Part shown: in pieces, positions 23,542 through 32,529 of the stretch
Numbering within the stretch: the first letter of the stretch is position 1
Layout: every line of letters starts with the position of its first letter
Notes under the pieces: generated by a model
Database searches by the model: none
What the model saw: only the letters and a program-made list of their open reading frames with translations
Told to the model about the DNA's origin: nothing
Assembly (NCBI GenBank): GCA_023150895.1
Contig: JAKLJY010000003.1
Coordinates: 88,820 to 152,819, forward strand
Length of the DNA: 64,000 bases
Direction: 5' to 3'
Origin: Myxococcota bacterium
GTDB taxonomy: Bacteria; Myxococcota_A; Bradymonadia; UBA7976; UBA1532
Program-made: the position numbers and the translations under genes

Positions 23542-25017
23542 ATGGAAGACACGATCATCAGCCAGCGCAAGGCGAAAGCCGAGGCGTTGCGCGCTCTTGG
23601 GGACCACCCCTACGCCAACGACTTCACCGTCACGGACACGGCCGAGGCCGTTCTGTCTACGCACGCGGAGAAGACGGCGGAGGCCCTCGAAGCGACGCCG
23701 ATACCGGTGGCGCTCGGCGGCCGGGTCATGGCGATTCGCCGGATGGGCAAGGTCGTCTTTCTGGTCGTCCTCGACCGGTCCGGTCAGATTCAGGCCAACC
23801 TTTTCCAGGACCAACTGCCGGAAAGCGACTTCCAGCGTCTGGAGCTGCTCGACGTCGGCGACATCGTCGGTGTCGGCGGCATCATGATGCGGACGCGGAA
23901 GGGCGAACTCTCGGTCAAGGCGACCCGGTTCCGCATTCTGACGAAGACGCTGCGCCCCCTGCCCGAGAAGTGGCACGGTCTGACGGATGTCGCCGTGCGC
24001 TACCGCCAGCGTTACGTCGACCTCATCGTCAACGACGACGTCCGGCGGACGTTTCAGGCCCGCAGCCGCATCGTTTCTTACATCCGTCGTTTCTTCGAGG
24101 ATCGCGACTACCTCGAGGTCGAGACGCCGATGCTGCAGTCGCTTTACGGCGGCGCGGCCGCGCGGCCATTCGTCACCCACCACAATTCGCTCGACATGAA
24201 GCTCTACCTCCGCATCGCGCCGGAGCTGAACCTCAAGCGACTCGTGGTCGGCGGGCTGCATCGCGTCTTCGAGCTGAACAAGAACTTCAGAAACGAGGGC
24301 GTCTCGACGCAGCACAATCCCGAGTTCACGGCGCTCGAGTTCTACGAAGCGTTCGCGACGTATGAAGATCTGATGGCCCTGACCGAGACGCTGCTCGAGG
24401 GCCTGACGCTGCACCTGCACGGCAAGACCAGGATCGCCCACGGGGAGCACGAGCTCGAGTTCGCGCGTCCCTTCCGGCGCCTGTCGGTCTACCAGGGGCT
24501 CATCGAACACGCCGGCATCCCCGCCGACCAGGTGAACGACCGCGACGTCCTGTTGGCGGCGGCGGCACGCCTCGAGGTCGCCAAGGCGGACAAGATGCCG
24601 CTCGGCTACCTGCAGATGGCCGTTTTCGAGGCGGCGGCCGAGCACCTGCTCATTCAACCGACGTTCGTGACGGACTTCCCGCTCGACGTCTCGCCGCTCT
24701 CGCGAAAGAAGGACGCCGATCCGCGGCTCGTCGACCGCTTCGAGCTCTACATCGCCGGGCGCGAGATCGCCAACGCCTTCTCGGAGCTCAACGACCCCGT
24801 CGACCAGCACGAGCGGTTCGCCGCTCAGGTCGCCCACCGCGAGCAAGGCGACGACGAAGCCCACCCGATGGACGAGGACTTCGTCCGGGCGCTCGAGTAC
24901 GGCCTGCCGCCGACGGCGGGTGAGGGCATCGGCATCGACCGTCTCGTCATGCTCATGACCAACAGCCCTTCGATTCGGGACGTGCTCTTCTTCCCGCTGA
25001 TGCGGCCGGAGGGCTGA
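23542..25017 (+). CDS. lysS: Lysyl-tRNA synthetase (class II)
   Basis: 491 residues, normal length. An N-terminal OB-fold anticodon-binding domain (GRVMAIRRMGKVVFLVVLD near 60-78) precedes a class II core. Motif 2 is seen in FRNEGVSTQHNPEFTALEFY near residue 250 and motif 3 in GEGIGIDRLVMLM near 465. It charges tRNA-Lys. The ATG at 23542 has a GGAGG ribosome site 8 bases upstream; a longer frame from 23404 would read into the intergenic region. It heads a run of envelope-biogenesis genes, with lolC starting 6 bases after its stop. Confidence 0.97.
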   Translation: MEDTIISQRKAKAEALRALGDHPYANDFTVTDTAEAVLSTHAEKTAEALEATPIPVALGGRVMAIRRMGKVVFLVVLDRSGQIQANLFQDQLPESDFQRLELLDVGDIVGVGGIMMRTRKGELSVKATRFRILTKTLRPLPEKWHGLTDVAVRYRQRYVDLIVNDDVRRTFQARSRIVSYIRRFFEDRDYLEVETPMLQSLYGGAAARPFVTHHNSLDMKLYLRIAPELNLKRLVVGGLHRVFELNKNFRNEGVSTQHNPEFTALEFYEAFATYEDLMALTETLLEGLTLHLHGKTRIAHGEHELEFARPFRRLSVYQGLIEHAGIPADQVNDRDVLLAAAARLEVAKADKMPLGYLQMAVFEAAAEHLLIQPTFVTDFPLDVSPLSRKKDADPRLVDRFELYIAGREIANAFSELNDPVDQHERFAAQVAHREQGDDEAHPMDEDFVRALEYGLPPTAGEGIGIDRLVMLMTNSPSIRDVLFFPLMRPEG

Positions 25018-25023
25018 ATCGCC

Positions 25024-26643
25024 TTGTGGGCCGGGCCTTTCGAGAGTTTCGTCGGTTGGCGGTATCTGCTTCGCGTGAAGCGTCGGCCCCGCGCGTTCCT
25101 GCTCGGCCTCGGCCTGCTCGCCCTCGGTGCGCTCTCCGTTTATGCGGGCGTGGCGGCGTTCGGACGTGACAGCGTCGCGAGTTCCCTCTTCTCCCCGAGC
25201 GGTCAGGCGCCGGTCATCGCCCTCGGACTCGGGGCGGTCTGTCTCGCCGTCGGCTTCTGCGTCACCCTCTTCGGGGCGCTGAACACGTTTCTGACGTCGT
25301 TTTCGGCCTTCTCCGCGTTCATGGTCTGCATCGGGGTCATGGAGGTCATCCTCGTCCTCGGGGTCATGAACGGTTTTCAGAAAGACCTCCGGACGAAGAT
25401 CCTCGACACGCAGGCGCACGTCGTCGTCGACGCCCCCGACGGGGCGCAGTACTTCGGTGACTATCGCGCCCTGACGGAGAAGGCCCGCGCCGTCGAGGGG
25501 GTGACCGGCGCGACGCCGTTCCTTCAGACCGAGGTCATGATCACCTCACCGACCAACCTCCAGCCCGCGCTTCTCAAGGGCGTGGACATCGGCACGGTCG
25601 GAGAAGCCAATCGACTCCCCGAGACGATCAAAGAGGGCAAGCTCGAGGCCCTCGAGCGCCCCGAGCTGGTCAAGCCGTTCAGCCTCGACGACCACCCCTC
25701 GCTCGGCGACGTCCCGGAGGGGCACGACCGTGCCCGCGCGGCGGCCGACCTCGACGCCGAAGATGCCCCCCCTGCCGCCGCCCCCGATCCGGAGTTGGCG
25801 GCCGCGGGTATGGAGATCCCTGCGCCTGCCGCCGCAACGGCCGGTCGCAGCGTGTTGCCCGCGCTCCTTCTGGGGACGGAGCTGCGCCGGAACCTGAACC
25901 TCTGGGCCGGGGAGCGTCTCAACATCGTTTCTCCCGTCGGCGATCTCGGCCCGAACGGCCCGATCCCGAAGAGCCGGCCATTCCGGGTCGCCGGCTGGTT
26001 CGAGTCGGGGATGCTCGAGTTCGACACGCGTCTCGCCTACACGAGCATCGCCGCTCTCCAGCGCTACCTCGGTCTCGACGACGTCGTCGGCGGCATTCAG
26101 ATCCGGGTGGCCGACATCGAACAGGCGCGCCCCGTCCGCGACCGCCTCCGGGCCGTGCTCGGCGATGCCGTCCGGGTCAGCGACTGGCAAGAGCTCAACA
26201 GCAATCTCTTTTCTGCCCTGAAGCTGGAAAAGATCGCGATGTTTCTGGTGCTGAGCATCAACATTCTGCTCGCTGCGTTCGCCATCACTGCGACCCTGGT
26301 GATGACCATCATCGAGCGCCGCCGACAGGTCGCCATCCTCAGCGCGATGGGCGCCCATCGAGGCAGCGTGATTCGCATCTTCATGAGCCAGGGTCTGTTC
26401 AACGGCGCGCTCGGGGCGGGCGTCGGTGCCGCCCTCGGCCTCGCGCTCGGGTTCGGGCTTTCGGCCGTTCAGCTCCCGATGGACGGCTCGGTCTATTACC
26501 TGCCGAACATTCCCGTGGACGTCCGAACCGTCGATGTCGTCTCGATCGTCCTCGTCGCCCTCGCGATCAGCGTGCTGTCGACGATCTACCCGGCCATCTA
26601 CGCCGCCCGGCTGCGACCGGTGGAAGGGCTCAGCGCGGAATGA
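25024..26643 (+). CDS. lolC: LolC/LolE-family lipoprotein-releasing ABC permease
   Basis: 539 residues, longer than the usual 400. It begins at TTG 25024 with the family start WAGPFESFVGWRYLLRVKRR. Two extra N-terminal transmembrane segments (about 28-50 and 65-90) precede the usual first helix (FLTSFSAFSAFMVCIGVMEV near 92). A periplasmic MacB-like domain follows, interrupted near 220-275 by an Asp/Ala/Pro-rich insert (DDHPSLGDVPEG, EDAPPAAAPDPELAA), then three C-terminal helices. With LolD, coupled by an ATGA overlap, it extracts lipoproteins from the inner membrane for delivery to the outer membrane. Confidence 0.9.
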   Translation: MWAGPFESFVGWRYLLRVKRRPRAFLLGLGLLALGALSVYAGVAAFGRDSVASSLFSPSGQAPVIALGLGAVCLAVGFCVTLFGALNTFLTSFSAFSAFMVCIGVMEVILVLGVMNGFQKDLRTKILDTQAHVVVDAPDGAQYFGDYRALTEKARAVEGVTGATPFLQTEVMITSPTNLQPALLKGVDIGTVGEANRLPETIKEGKLEALERPELVKPFSLDDHPSLGDVPEGHDRARAAADLDAEDAPPAAAPDPELAAAGMEIPAPAAATAGRSVLPALLLGTELRRNLNLWAGERLNIVSPVGDLGPNGPIPKSRPFRVAGWFESGMLEFDTRLAYTSIAALQRYLGLDDVVGGIQIRVADIEQARPVRDRLRAVLGDAVRVSDWQELNSNLFSALKLEKIAMFLVLSINILLAAFAITATLVMTIIERRRQVAILSAMGAHRGSVIRIFMSQGLFNGALGAGVGAALGLALGFGLSAVQLPMDGSVYYLPNIPVDVRTVDVVSIVLVALAISVLSTIYPAIYAARLRPVEGLSAE

Positions 26644-27344
26644 GCCAGCCTCCCCTGCTCGAGGTCCGCGGACTCTCCAAACACTTCCTCCATGAAGGCC
26701 GGACGATCGAGGTCCTGCGCACGATCGACCTCATCGTCGAGCGGGGCGAGCAGGTGGCGATCGTCGGCCAGTCCGGCGCGGGCAAGAGCACGCTGCTTCA
26801 TGTCCTCGGCACGCTCGATGCCCCGTCCGCGGGCGAGATCCGGGTCGCCGGACAGCTCGTGACGGCGATGCCGACCCGCGCGCTGGCCGAATTTCGCAAC
26901 CGTACGATCGGGTTCATGTTCCAGTTCCACCACCTGCTCCCGGAGTTCACGGCCCTGGAGAACGCGATGATGCCCCTGCTGATGCGGCGGGTCCGGCGGG
27001 CCGAGGCCCGGGACGAGGCCACCGCGTGGCTGGAGCGCGTCGGGCTCTCTCACCGACTGACCCACCGTCCCGGTGAGCTGTCCGGCGGCGAGCAACAGCG
27101 GGTCGCGCTGGCGCGTGCCCTCGTCGGCAAGCCGCAGCTCCTCATGGCGGACGAACCCACCGGCAACCTCGACAGTCGCACGAGCGCGGGCATTCACGAG
27201 CTCTTCCGGACGCTGACCACCGAACAGGGCACCGCGATGCTCATCGTGACCCACAACACCGAGCTCGCACGGAACCTGCCGCGCTGCCTCCGGATGAAAG
27301 ACGGCGGCCTCGTCGACGAGACGGGCCCGGGAGCGCCGCGGTGA
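26640..27344 (+). CDS. lolD: LolD-family lipoprotein-releasing ABC ATPase
   Basis: 234 residues. Walker [16 protein letters not shown] near 42, Q-loop [12 protein letters not shown] near 91, ABC signature [15 protein letters not shown] near 146, Walker [16 protein letters not shown] near 167 and H-loop VTHN near 203. The [15 protein letters not shown] segment is characteristic of LolD. Powers the LolC-type permease encoded immediately upstream; its stop overlaps the GTG of bamA. Confidence 0.96.
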   Translation: MSQPPLLEVRGLSKHFLHEGRTIEVLRTIDLIVERGEQVAIVGQSGAGKSTLLHVLGTLDAPSAGEIRVAGQLVTAMPTRALAEFRNRTIGFMFQFHHLLPEFTALENAMMPLLMRRVRRAEARDEATAWLERVGLSHRLTHRPGELSGGEQQRVALARALVGKPQLLMADEPTGNLDSRTSAGIHELFRTLTTEQGTAMLIVTHNTELARNLPRCLRMKDGGLVDETGPGAPR

Positions 27345-29692
27345 GATACCCCCGTCCGAGCGCGCTCCGGGCGCTCTTCTTGGCCCTCGGCTGTGTCCTC
27401 GTCGCGTCGACCGGTCTCGGGCCCGCGAAGGCCCTCGCGCAGCCGACGGCCCCGGTCTCGGGCGGCCTCGCCGTCGATCGAGTCGAGGTCCGCGGGAACC
27501 GGCGGTCCGAATCGGAAGCGATTCTTCAGCTCGTCGCGACGCGCGCCGGCACGAACCTCGATCGTGCGCGGCTGCAGTCCGACGTCCGCGCCATCTTCCA
27601 GATGGGCTTCTACACGGACGTGCAGGTCGACCTCACCGAGGCCGAAGGCAAGTCGGTCCTGACGTTCATCGTGACGGAGAAGGCGTCGATCCGGTCCATC
27701 AAGTTCGAGGGCAACGACGAACTCGACGAGGACGACCTCAAAGCGGTCGTCGACCTCAAGGAGTTCGGCATCCTCGACCTCGCCAAAGTCACCCGGAACG
27801 CCGAGAAGCTCAAAGACCTCTACACCGAGAAGGGCTACTTCCTCGCGGAGGTCAACTACGAGGTCGTGGAACTCGGCGACAACGAGGTCGACGTCCTCTT
27901 CCGCATCGTGGAAAAGCAGGAAGTCAAGGTCGCCCGCATTACGATCGTCGGCAACAAGGCGCTGACCGACACCGAAATCAAGGAGAACCTCGAGACCCAG
28001 GAGGGCGGTTTCCTCGAGTTCCTGACGAGCGCCGGCAGCTTCAAGGCCGAGGCGTTCGAGCGCGACTCGATGCGCGTCAACCAGTTCTACATGGACAAAG
28101 GCTACATCACCGCCCGCGTCGGCCAACCGAAGATCGAGCTCAGCCCGGACAAGCGGGAGATGTACCTGACCATCCCCGTCGAAGAGGGCGAACGGTACAA
28201 GACGGGTGACCTCGACATCAGCGGCGACATGCTCCGCCCGAAAGACGAGTTGATGAAGCTCGTCCGGCTCGAAAAGGGCGAATGGTTCAGCAGCACGTTG
28301 CTGCGCGAGACGATCAACGGCATCGGCGAGCTCTACAAGGACGAGGGCTACGCCTATGTGAATCCGACCCCCAATACCAACGTCGATCCGGAGGCGAAGA
28401 CGGTCAGCCTCATCCTCGAGATCGACAAGGGGAAGAAGGTGCGTTTCGGTCGGATCAACATCGTCGGCAACGCCCGAACGCGCGACAAAGTCATCCGCCG
28501 CGAGCTGCGCATCTATGAAGGCGAGTGGTACTCGTCGACGGGCATCAAGCGGTCGAAGCAGCTCATCCAGCGCCTCGGCTACTTCGAGACGGTCGAGATC
28601 AACACCAATCGCGGCGCCACCGACGACACGATGGACGTCGTCGTCGAGGTCAAGGAGAAGCCGACCGGCACCTTCCAGGTCGGCGCCGGGTTCAGTTCGC
28701 TCGAGAGCTTCATCGCGCAAGCGCAGATCTCTCAGAACAACCTGTTCGGTCGCGGACAGACCCTGAGCCTGCAGGCCACGCTCTCGAAGCTGCGCACCAT
28801 CGCGAGCCTGCAGTTCGCGGACGACTACTTCATGGACACGCGGGTCCGGTTTGCGACGGACATCTACCGCATCGAGAACAACTACGAGGACTTCACCCGG
28901 AGTTCGATCGGCGGCAGCCTGACGTTCGGATATCCACTGACCGACGACTGGAGCGTCGCGGGCACCTATACGCTCGAGCACGTCGAGGTCACGCGCGGCG
29001 GCTATGGCTCGCGGACGGTCCCGACGCTCGCCAACCTCGACGGCCAGGGCATCACGAGCAGCATCCGCGGCTCGCTCATCTACGACACGCGCAACAACCG
29101 CCTCTTCCCGACCGAGGGCTTCTACGGCATCGCGAGCGTCGAAGAGGCCCACGAGCTCTTCCTCTCCGAGAACGAGTTCACGCGATACACCGCGCGCCTG
29201 CGCTACTACATCGACCTCACGCTCGACATGGTGCTCAAGCTCAACACCGAGGTCGGTCAGATCGTCAGCCCCGAGCGCACGGGCGTGCCCATCTACGAAC
29301 GGTACTTCGTCGGCGGCCCCCTCACCGTCCGTGGATTCCGGCGCCTCTCGCTCGGCCCGAAGCTGACCGTCTTCGACGCGCAGCGGCCGGACAGCGGCAC
29401 CTTCAAGTACAACGTCGGCGGCACGCAGCAGCTCCTGATGAACGCCGAGTTCGAGTTCCCGATCTTCCAGAAGGTCGGTATTCGCGGTGTCTTCTTCACG
29501 GACGGCGGCAACGCCTTCGATCGCGAGGACCCCATCGGCGACAAGCTCGAGTCGCTCCGGTTCTCCTGGGGTTTCGGCATCCGCTGGTTCTCCCCGATCG
29601 GCCCGTTGCGGTTCGAGTGGGGTTTCCCCTTCGAAGCGAATCCGGACGAAGAGTCCTCGGTCTTCGAGTTCTCCATCGGCAACTTCTTCTGA
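27341..29692 (+). CDS. bamA: Outer membrane protein assembly factor BamA
   Basis: 783 residues from a GTG that overlaps the lolD stop. A signal peptide (about 1-34) is followed by five POTRA domains (about 40-440; for example VDRVEVRGNRRSESEAIL, IRSIKFEGNDELDEDDLK, KVARITIVGNKALTDTEI, GRINIVGNARTRDKVI) and a 16-stranded barrel. The conserved VRGFRRLSLGP loop lies near residue 662, and the last strand ends FEFSIGNFF with the terminal Phe recognised by the Bam machinery. It inserts beta-barrel proteins into the outer membrane. Skp follows 26 bases later, the classical order. Confidence 0.97.
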   Translation: MRYPRPSALRALFLALGCVLVASTGLGPAKALAQPTAPVSGGLAVDRVEVRGNRRSESEAILQLVATRAGTNLDRARLQSDVRAIFQMGFYTDVQVDLTEAEGKSVLTFIVTEKASIRSIKFEGNDELDEDDLKAVVDLKEFGILDLAKVTRNAEKLKDLYTEKGYFLAEVNYEVVELGDNEVDVLFRIVEKQEVKVARITIVGNKALTDTEIKENLETQEGGFLEFLTSAGSFKAEAFERDSMRVNQFYMDKGYITARVGQPKIELSPDKREMYLTIPVEEGERYKTGDLDISGDMLRPKDELMKLVRLEKGEWFSSTLLRETINGIGELYKDEGYAYVNPTPNTNVDPEAKTVSLILEIDKGKKVRFGRINIVGNARTRDKVIRRELRIYEGEWYSSTGIKRSKQLIQRLGYFETVEINTNRGATDDTMDVVVEVKEKPTGTFQVGAGFSSLESFIAQAQISQNNLFGRGQTLSLQATLSKLRTIASLQFADDYFMDTRVRFATDIYRIENNYEDFTRSSIGGSLTFGYPLTDDWSVAGTYTLEHVEVTRGGYGSRTVPTLANLDGQGITSSIRGSLIYDTRNNRLFPTEGFYGIASVEEAHELFLSENEFTRYTARLRYYIDLTLDMVLKLNTEVGQIVSPERTGVPIYERYFVGGPLTVRGFRRLSLGPKLTVFDAQRPDSGTFKYNVGGTQQLLMNAEFEFPIFQKVGIRGVFFTDGGNAFDREDPIGDKLESLRFSWGFGIRWFSPIGPLRFEWGFPFEANPDEESSVFEFSIGNFF

Positions 29693-29718
29693 GCTTCACG
29701 CGTCCACGGAGTCTCGCC

Positions 29719-30252
29719 ATGTCCCCGTTTGCCCGTTTCGTCAAACCGCTCCTGATTTCTCTTTCGATGCTGCTCGTCGCTCACGGCGTCGCGCAGGCCG
29801 AGGTCAAGCTCGCGTTCGTCGACATGCAGCGTGCGCTGCTCGAGGTCGACGAGGGCAAGAAGGCCAAGAGCACGCTCGAGAAGATGAAGAGCGACAAGCA
29901 GCGTCAACTCGACGGCGAGCAGGAGGCCCTCAAGAAGGCGAAGGCCGACTTCGACACGCAAAAAGCGATGATGAAGGAAGACATTCGCCGCCAACGCGAA
30001 GAAGAGCTCGCCGAGAAGCTCGGGCGCCTGCAGATGCTCTATGCGACGCTCCAGAAAGAGCTCGCGGGCAAGGAGGCCGAGCTGACGAAGGACATCTTCA
30101 AGCGCATGGCCAAGATCCTCGAGAAGATGGGCCGCGAGCAGAAGTGGACCATGATCTTCGAGAAGACCGAGTCCTCGGTCCTCTGGGCCGAGCAGTCCCT
30201 CGACCTCACCAACGAGCTCATCCGCCGCTACAACGCCGGCGAGGGCAAGTAA
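29719..30252 (+). CDS. skp: OmpH/Skp periplasmic chaperone
   Basis: 177 residues. A signal peptide (cleavage after VAQA near 27) is followed by the family start VKLAFVDMQRALLEVDEGKK and two long charged helices forming the tentacle coiled coil (EKMKSDKQRQLDGEQEAL, RQREEELAEKLGRLQMLY), then the trimerisation strands. It binds unfolded outer-membrane proteins in the periplasm. It lies directly between bamA and lpxD. Confidence 0.93.
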   Translation: MSPFARFVKPLLISLSMLLVAHGVAQAEVKLAFVDMQRALLEVDEGKKAKSTLEKMKSDKQRQLDGEQEALKKAKADFDTQKAMMKEDIRRQREEELAEKLGRLQMLYATLQKELAGKEAELTKDIFKRMAKILEKMGREQKWTMIFEKTESSVLWAEQSLDLTNELIRRYNAGEGK

Positions 30253-30266
30253 GGACGCAAAGCGTC

Positions 30267-31247
30267 GTGCGGCTCGGCGACCTGGCAGAGGCACTGACCG
30301 CCCGAGTGGAGGGTGATCCGGACGTCGAGGTCGACCGCGTTTGTGCACCGGAGACGGCCACGGCGGGCGCGCTCGCGATCGGCATCGAGCGGCGGTACCG
30401 GGCCGTCGTCCGGGAGACGCGGGCGAGTGCGGTCCTGCTCGATGCAACGGCGCCGCTCGTCACCCCCGACGGTTGCGTCCGCCTGCTCGCGACCCGTCCC
30501 CGAGAGGCGTTCGCGCGGGCGCTGAGGCTCTTGAACGCCCCGGCCCTGCCCGGCCTGCCCGCACCGGGTGTCGATGCCCGGGCGGCGGTCGACCCGACGG
30601 CGTGTGTCGGCCCGGGCGCTCGCATCGGGCCCTTTGCCGTCGTGGGCGCCCGAGCCTCTCTCGGAGACGACGTCGTCGTCGGGGCCGGCGCGTACATCGG
30701 CGCGGATGCGGTCATCGGCGCCCGCACGGTTCTCGCCCCGCGCGCCGTCGTGCTCGACGGGTGCCTGATCGGGGCGGACTGTCTGCTCGGTCCAGGCGCC
30801 ACCGTCGGCGCAGTGGGGTTCGGTCTCGACGCCGCCGGTCGGCTACCCCACCACGGCATCGTGGTCATCGAAGACGACGTGACCCTCGGGGCGAACACCT
30901 GCGTCGACCGGGCGACGCTCGGGGAGACGCGCATCGGACGCGGCTGCCACCTCGACAATCTCGTGCAGGTCGGCCACAACGTGCGACTCGGCAACGAAGT
31001 CGTACTCTGTGGCCAGGTGGGCATCGCAGGGGGCGCGCAGCTCGAAGACGGTGTCGTCGTCGGCGGACAGGCGGGCATCGCCGGGCACGTGACCGTCGGT
31101 GCGCGCGCCCGGATCGCGGCGCAGAGCGGCGTGACCCGCAGCCTGCCCGCGGGCGGGGTCTACAGCGGGCACCCGGCCGAGCCGAACGCGGCCCGCCTCC
31201 GGCGCGTCGCCCGCTTGCGGCGCCTCGCCGACGGCGAACGCCCATGA
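30267..31247 (+). CDS. lpxD: UDP-3-O-acylglucosamine N-acyltransferase
   Basis: 326 residues from a GTG at 30267, 14 bases after the skp stop. The N-terminal uridine-binding domain is short but recognisable (LGDLAEALTARVEGDPDVEV), and the rest is a left-handed beta-helix of hexapeptide repeats (GPGARIGPFAVVGARASLG). The catalytic-His region LDNLVQVGHNVRLG lies near residue 231, and SGHPAEP near 305 matches the C-terminal acyl-recognition segment. It adds the second acyl chain in lipid A synthesis. Its stop overlaps the lpxA start. Confidence 0.95.
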   Translation: MRLGDLAEALTARVEGDPDVEVDRVCAPETATAGALAIGIERRYRAVVRETRASAVLLDATAPLVTPDGCVRLLATRPREAFARALRLLNAPALPGLPAPGVDARAAVDPTACVGPGARIGPFAVVGARASLGDDVVVGAGAYIGADAVIGARTVLAPRAVVLDGCLIGADCLLGPGATVGAVGFGLDAAGRLPHHGIVVIEDDVTLGANTCVDRATLGETRIGRGCHLDNLVQVGHNVRLGNEVVLCGQVGIAGGAQLEDGVVVGGQAGIAGHVTVGARARIAAQSGVTRSLPAGGVYSGHPAEPNAARLRRVARLRRLADGERP

Positions 31248-32089
31248 CGCCCCACGTCCACCCCTCGGCCCGGCTCCATCCGGGCGTCGTCCTCGGCCCC
31301 GGCGCCGTCGTCGGTCCCGAAGCCGAGCTCCACGCCGAGTGTGTGCTCGGCCCGTACGCCGTCGTCGGTCCCCGCACGACGCTCGGCCCCCGGTGCCGGC
31401 TCCACGCCTTTGCGGTCGTCGGCGGCGATGCCCAGGACCGCCGGACGCCCCCCGACGCCCCTACCCGCCTCGTCTGTGGGGCCGAAAACGTGTTTCGGGA
31501 GCACGTCACCGTCTCGCGCGGCAGCCTCCACGGCGGCGGCCTGACCCGCCTCGGCGCGGGCAATCTCCTGATGGCGGGCGTCCACGTCGGGCACGACTGC
31601 CACCTCGGCGACGGCATCACGCTGGCCAACAACGTGAGCCTGGCTGGCCACGTCCATGTGGGCGACCGCGTGGGGATTGGCGGGCACGCCGCCGTCCACC
31701 AGTTCGTCCGCCTCGGGACGCTGAGCTTCATCGCCGCCAACGCCATGGTCTCGCAGGACGTCCCGCCGGGCTGCCTGGCGGCCGGCGACCGGGCGCGTCT
31801 CTACGGTCTCAACGTGACGGGCCTTCGCCGCGCCGGCGTGCCCGCGGAGGTCCGCCGCGCCTGGCACTCGGCGTTTCGCTGGCTCTGCGCGTCGCCCGGG
31901 GGCGGCGGCGAGGACGGCGACATGGCCGGTCACGAGCGCGAGCTGCGCCTCCACCCGCAGATTTCCGACTTCATCGACTTCATTCGCGCGAGCACCCGGG
32001 GCATCTGCCGGGCCGCCGGGCGATCGGCCGACGACCGAGTGGACGCCCCTTTCGAAGGGGAAGCCGACGCCTGTCTCACGGATCCGTGA
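31244..32089 (+). CDS. lpxA: UDP-N-acetylglucosamine acyltransferase
   Basis: 281 residues, slightly longer than the usual 260. It begins HVHPSARLHPGVVLGPGAVV, typical of LpxA, and continues as a hexapeptide beta-helix. The catalytic His lies in AGVHVGHDCHLGD near residue 119, and GGHAAVHQFVRLG near 145 and LYGLNVTGLRRAGV near 186 are further LpxA signatures. It catalyses the first step of lipid A synthesis. The genes are in the order lpxD-lpxA without the fabZ usually found between them, and no lpxB follows. ATGA overlap with lpxD. Confidence 0.94.
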   Translation: MTPHVHPSARLHPGVVLGPGAVVGPEAELHAECVLGPYAVVGPRTTLGPRCRLHAFAVVGGDAQDRRTPPDAPTRLVCGAENVFREHVTVSRGSLHGGGLTRLGAGNLLMAGVHVGHDCHLGDGITLANNVSLAGHVHVGDRVGIGGHAAVHQFVRLGTLSFIAANAMVSQDVPPGCLAAGDRARLYGLNVTGLRRAGVPAEVRRAWHSAFRWLCASPGGGGEDGDMAGHERELRLHPQISDFIDFIRASTRGICRAAGRSADDRVDAPFEGEADACLTDP

Positions 32090-32096
32090 CAGCCCG

Positions 32097-32126
32097 TTGA
32101 CAGCCTGCAAAGCCGACGTCTAACCT
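32097..32126 (+). promoter_or_regulatory. Sigma-70-type promoter for the SCP2-domain gene
   Basis: TTGACA (32097-32102) and TAACCT (32121-32126) with an 18-base spacer, ending 49 bases before the start. Confidence 0.45.
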
Positions 32127-32174
32127 GCCGCGCACTTCTGCAACGACAGCACTTCACAAGGGAGATCCGCTGCC

Positions 32175-32501
32175 ATGACGCCCAAGGAAATCTTCGAGGA
32201 CCAGATCGCCACCCGCCTCCAGAACCCGGCCCAGCAGGCCAAGGCGAAGGAGATCGACGCGGTCTATCAGTTCAACGTCAACGGCGACGACGGCGGTCAG
32301 TGGGTGGTCGACCTCAAGGAGTGCAAGGTCAGCGCCGGCACGGCGGCCGCCGCCGACTGTACCATCACGGTCGGCTCGGCCGACTTCGTGAACCTCGTGC
32401 AGGGCAAGGTCCCCGGCCCGCAGCTCTTCATGATGGGCAAGCTCCAGGTGTCGGGCAACATGGGCCTCGCCATGAAGCTCGGCTCCGTCCTCGGCGGCTG
32501 A
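32175..32501 (+). CDS. SCP2 sterol-binding domain protein
   Basis: 108 residues, a single SCP2 domain: QFNVNGDDGGQWVVDLKECKV, CTITVGSADFVNLVQGKVPG, and the C-terminal helix MGKLQVSGNMGLAMKLGSVL. The domain forms a hydrophobic tunnel binding fatty acyl chains, sterols or other lipids. A strong AAGGGAG ribosome site precedes the ATG. The CoA-transferase that follows 28 bases later suggests a role in acyl-CoA handling. Confidence 0.92.
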   Translation: MTPKEIFEDQIATRLQNPAQQAKAKEIDAVYQFNVNGDDGGQWVVDLKECKVSAGTAAAADCTITVGSADFVNLVQGKVPGPQLFMMGKLQVSGNMGLAMKLGSVLGG

Positions 32502-32529
32502 GCCGACCGCCGTCCGGGGTCCGACGCCC

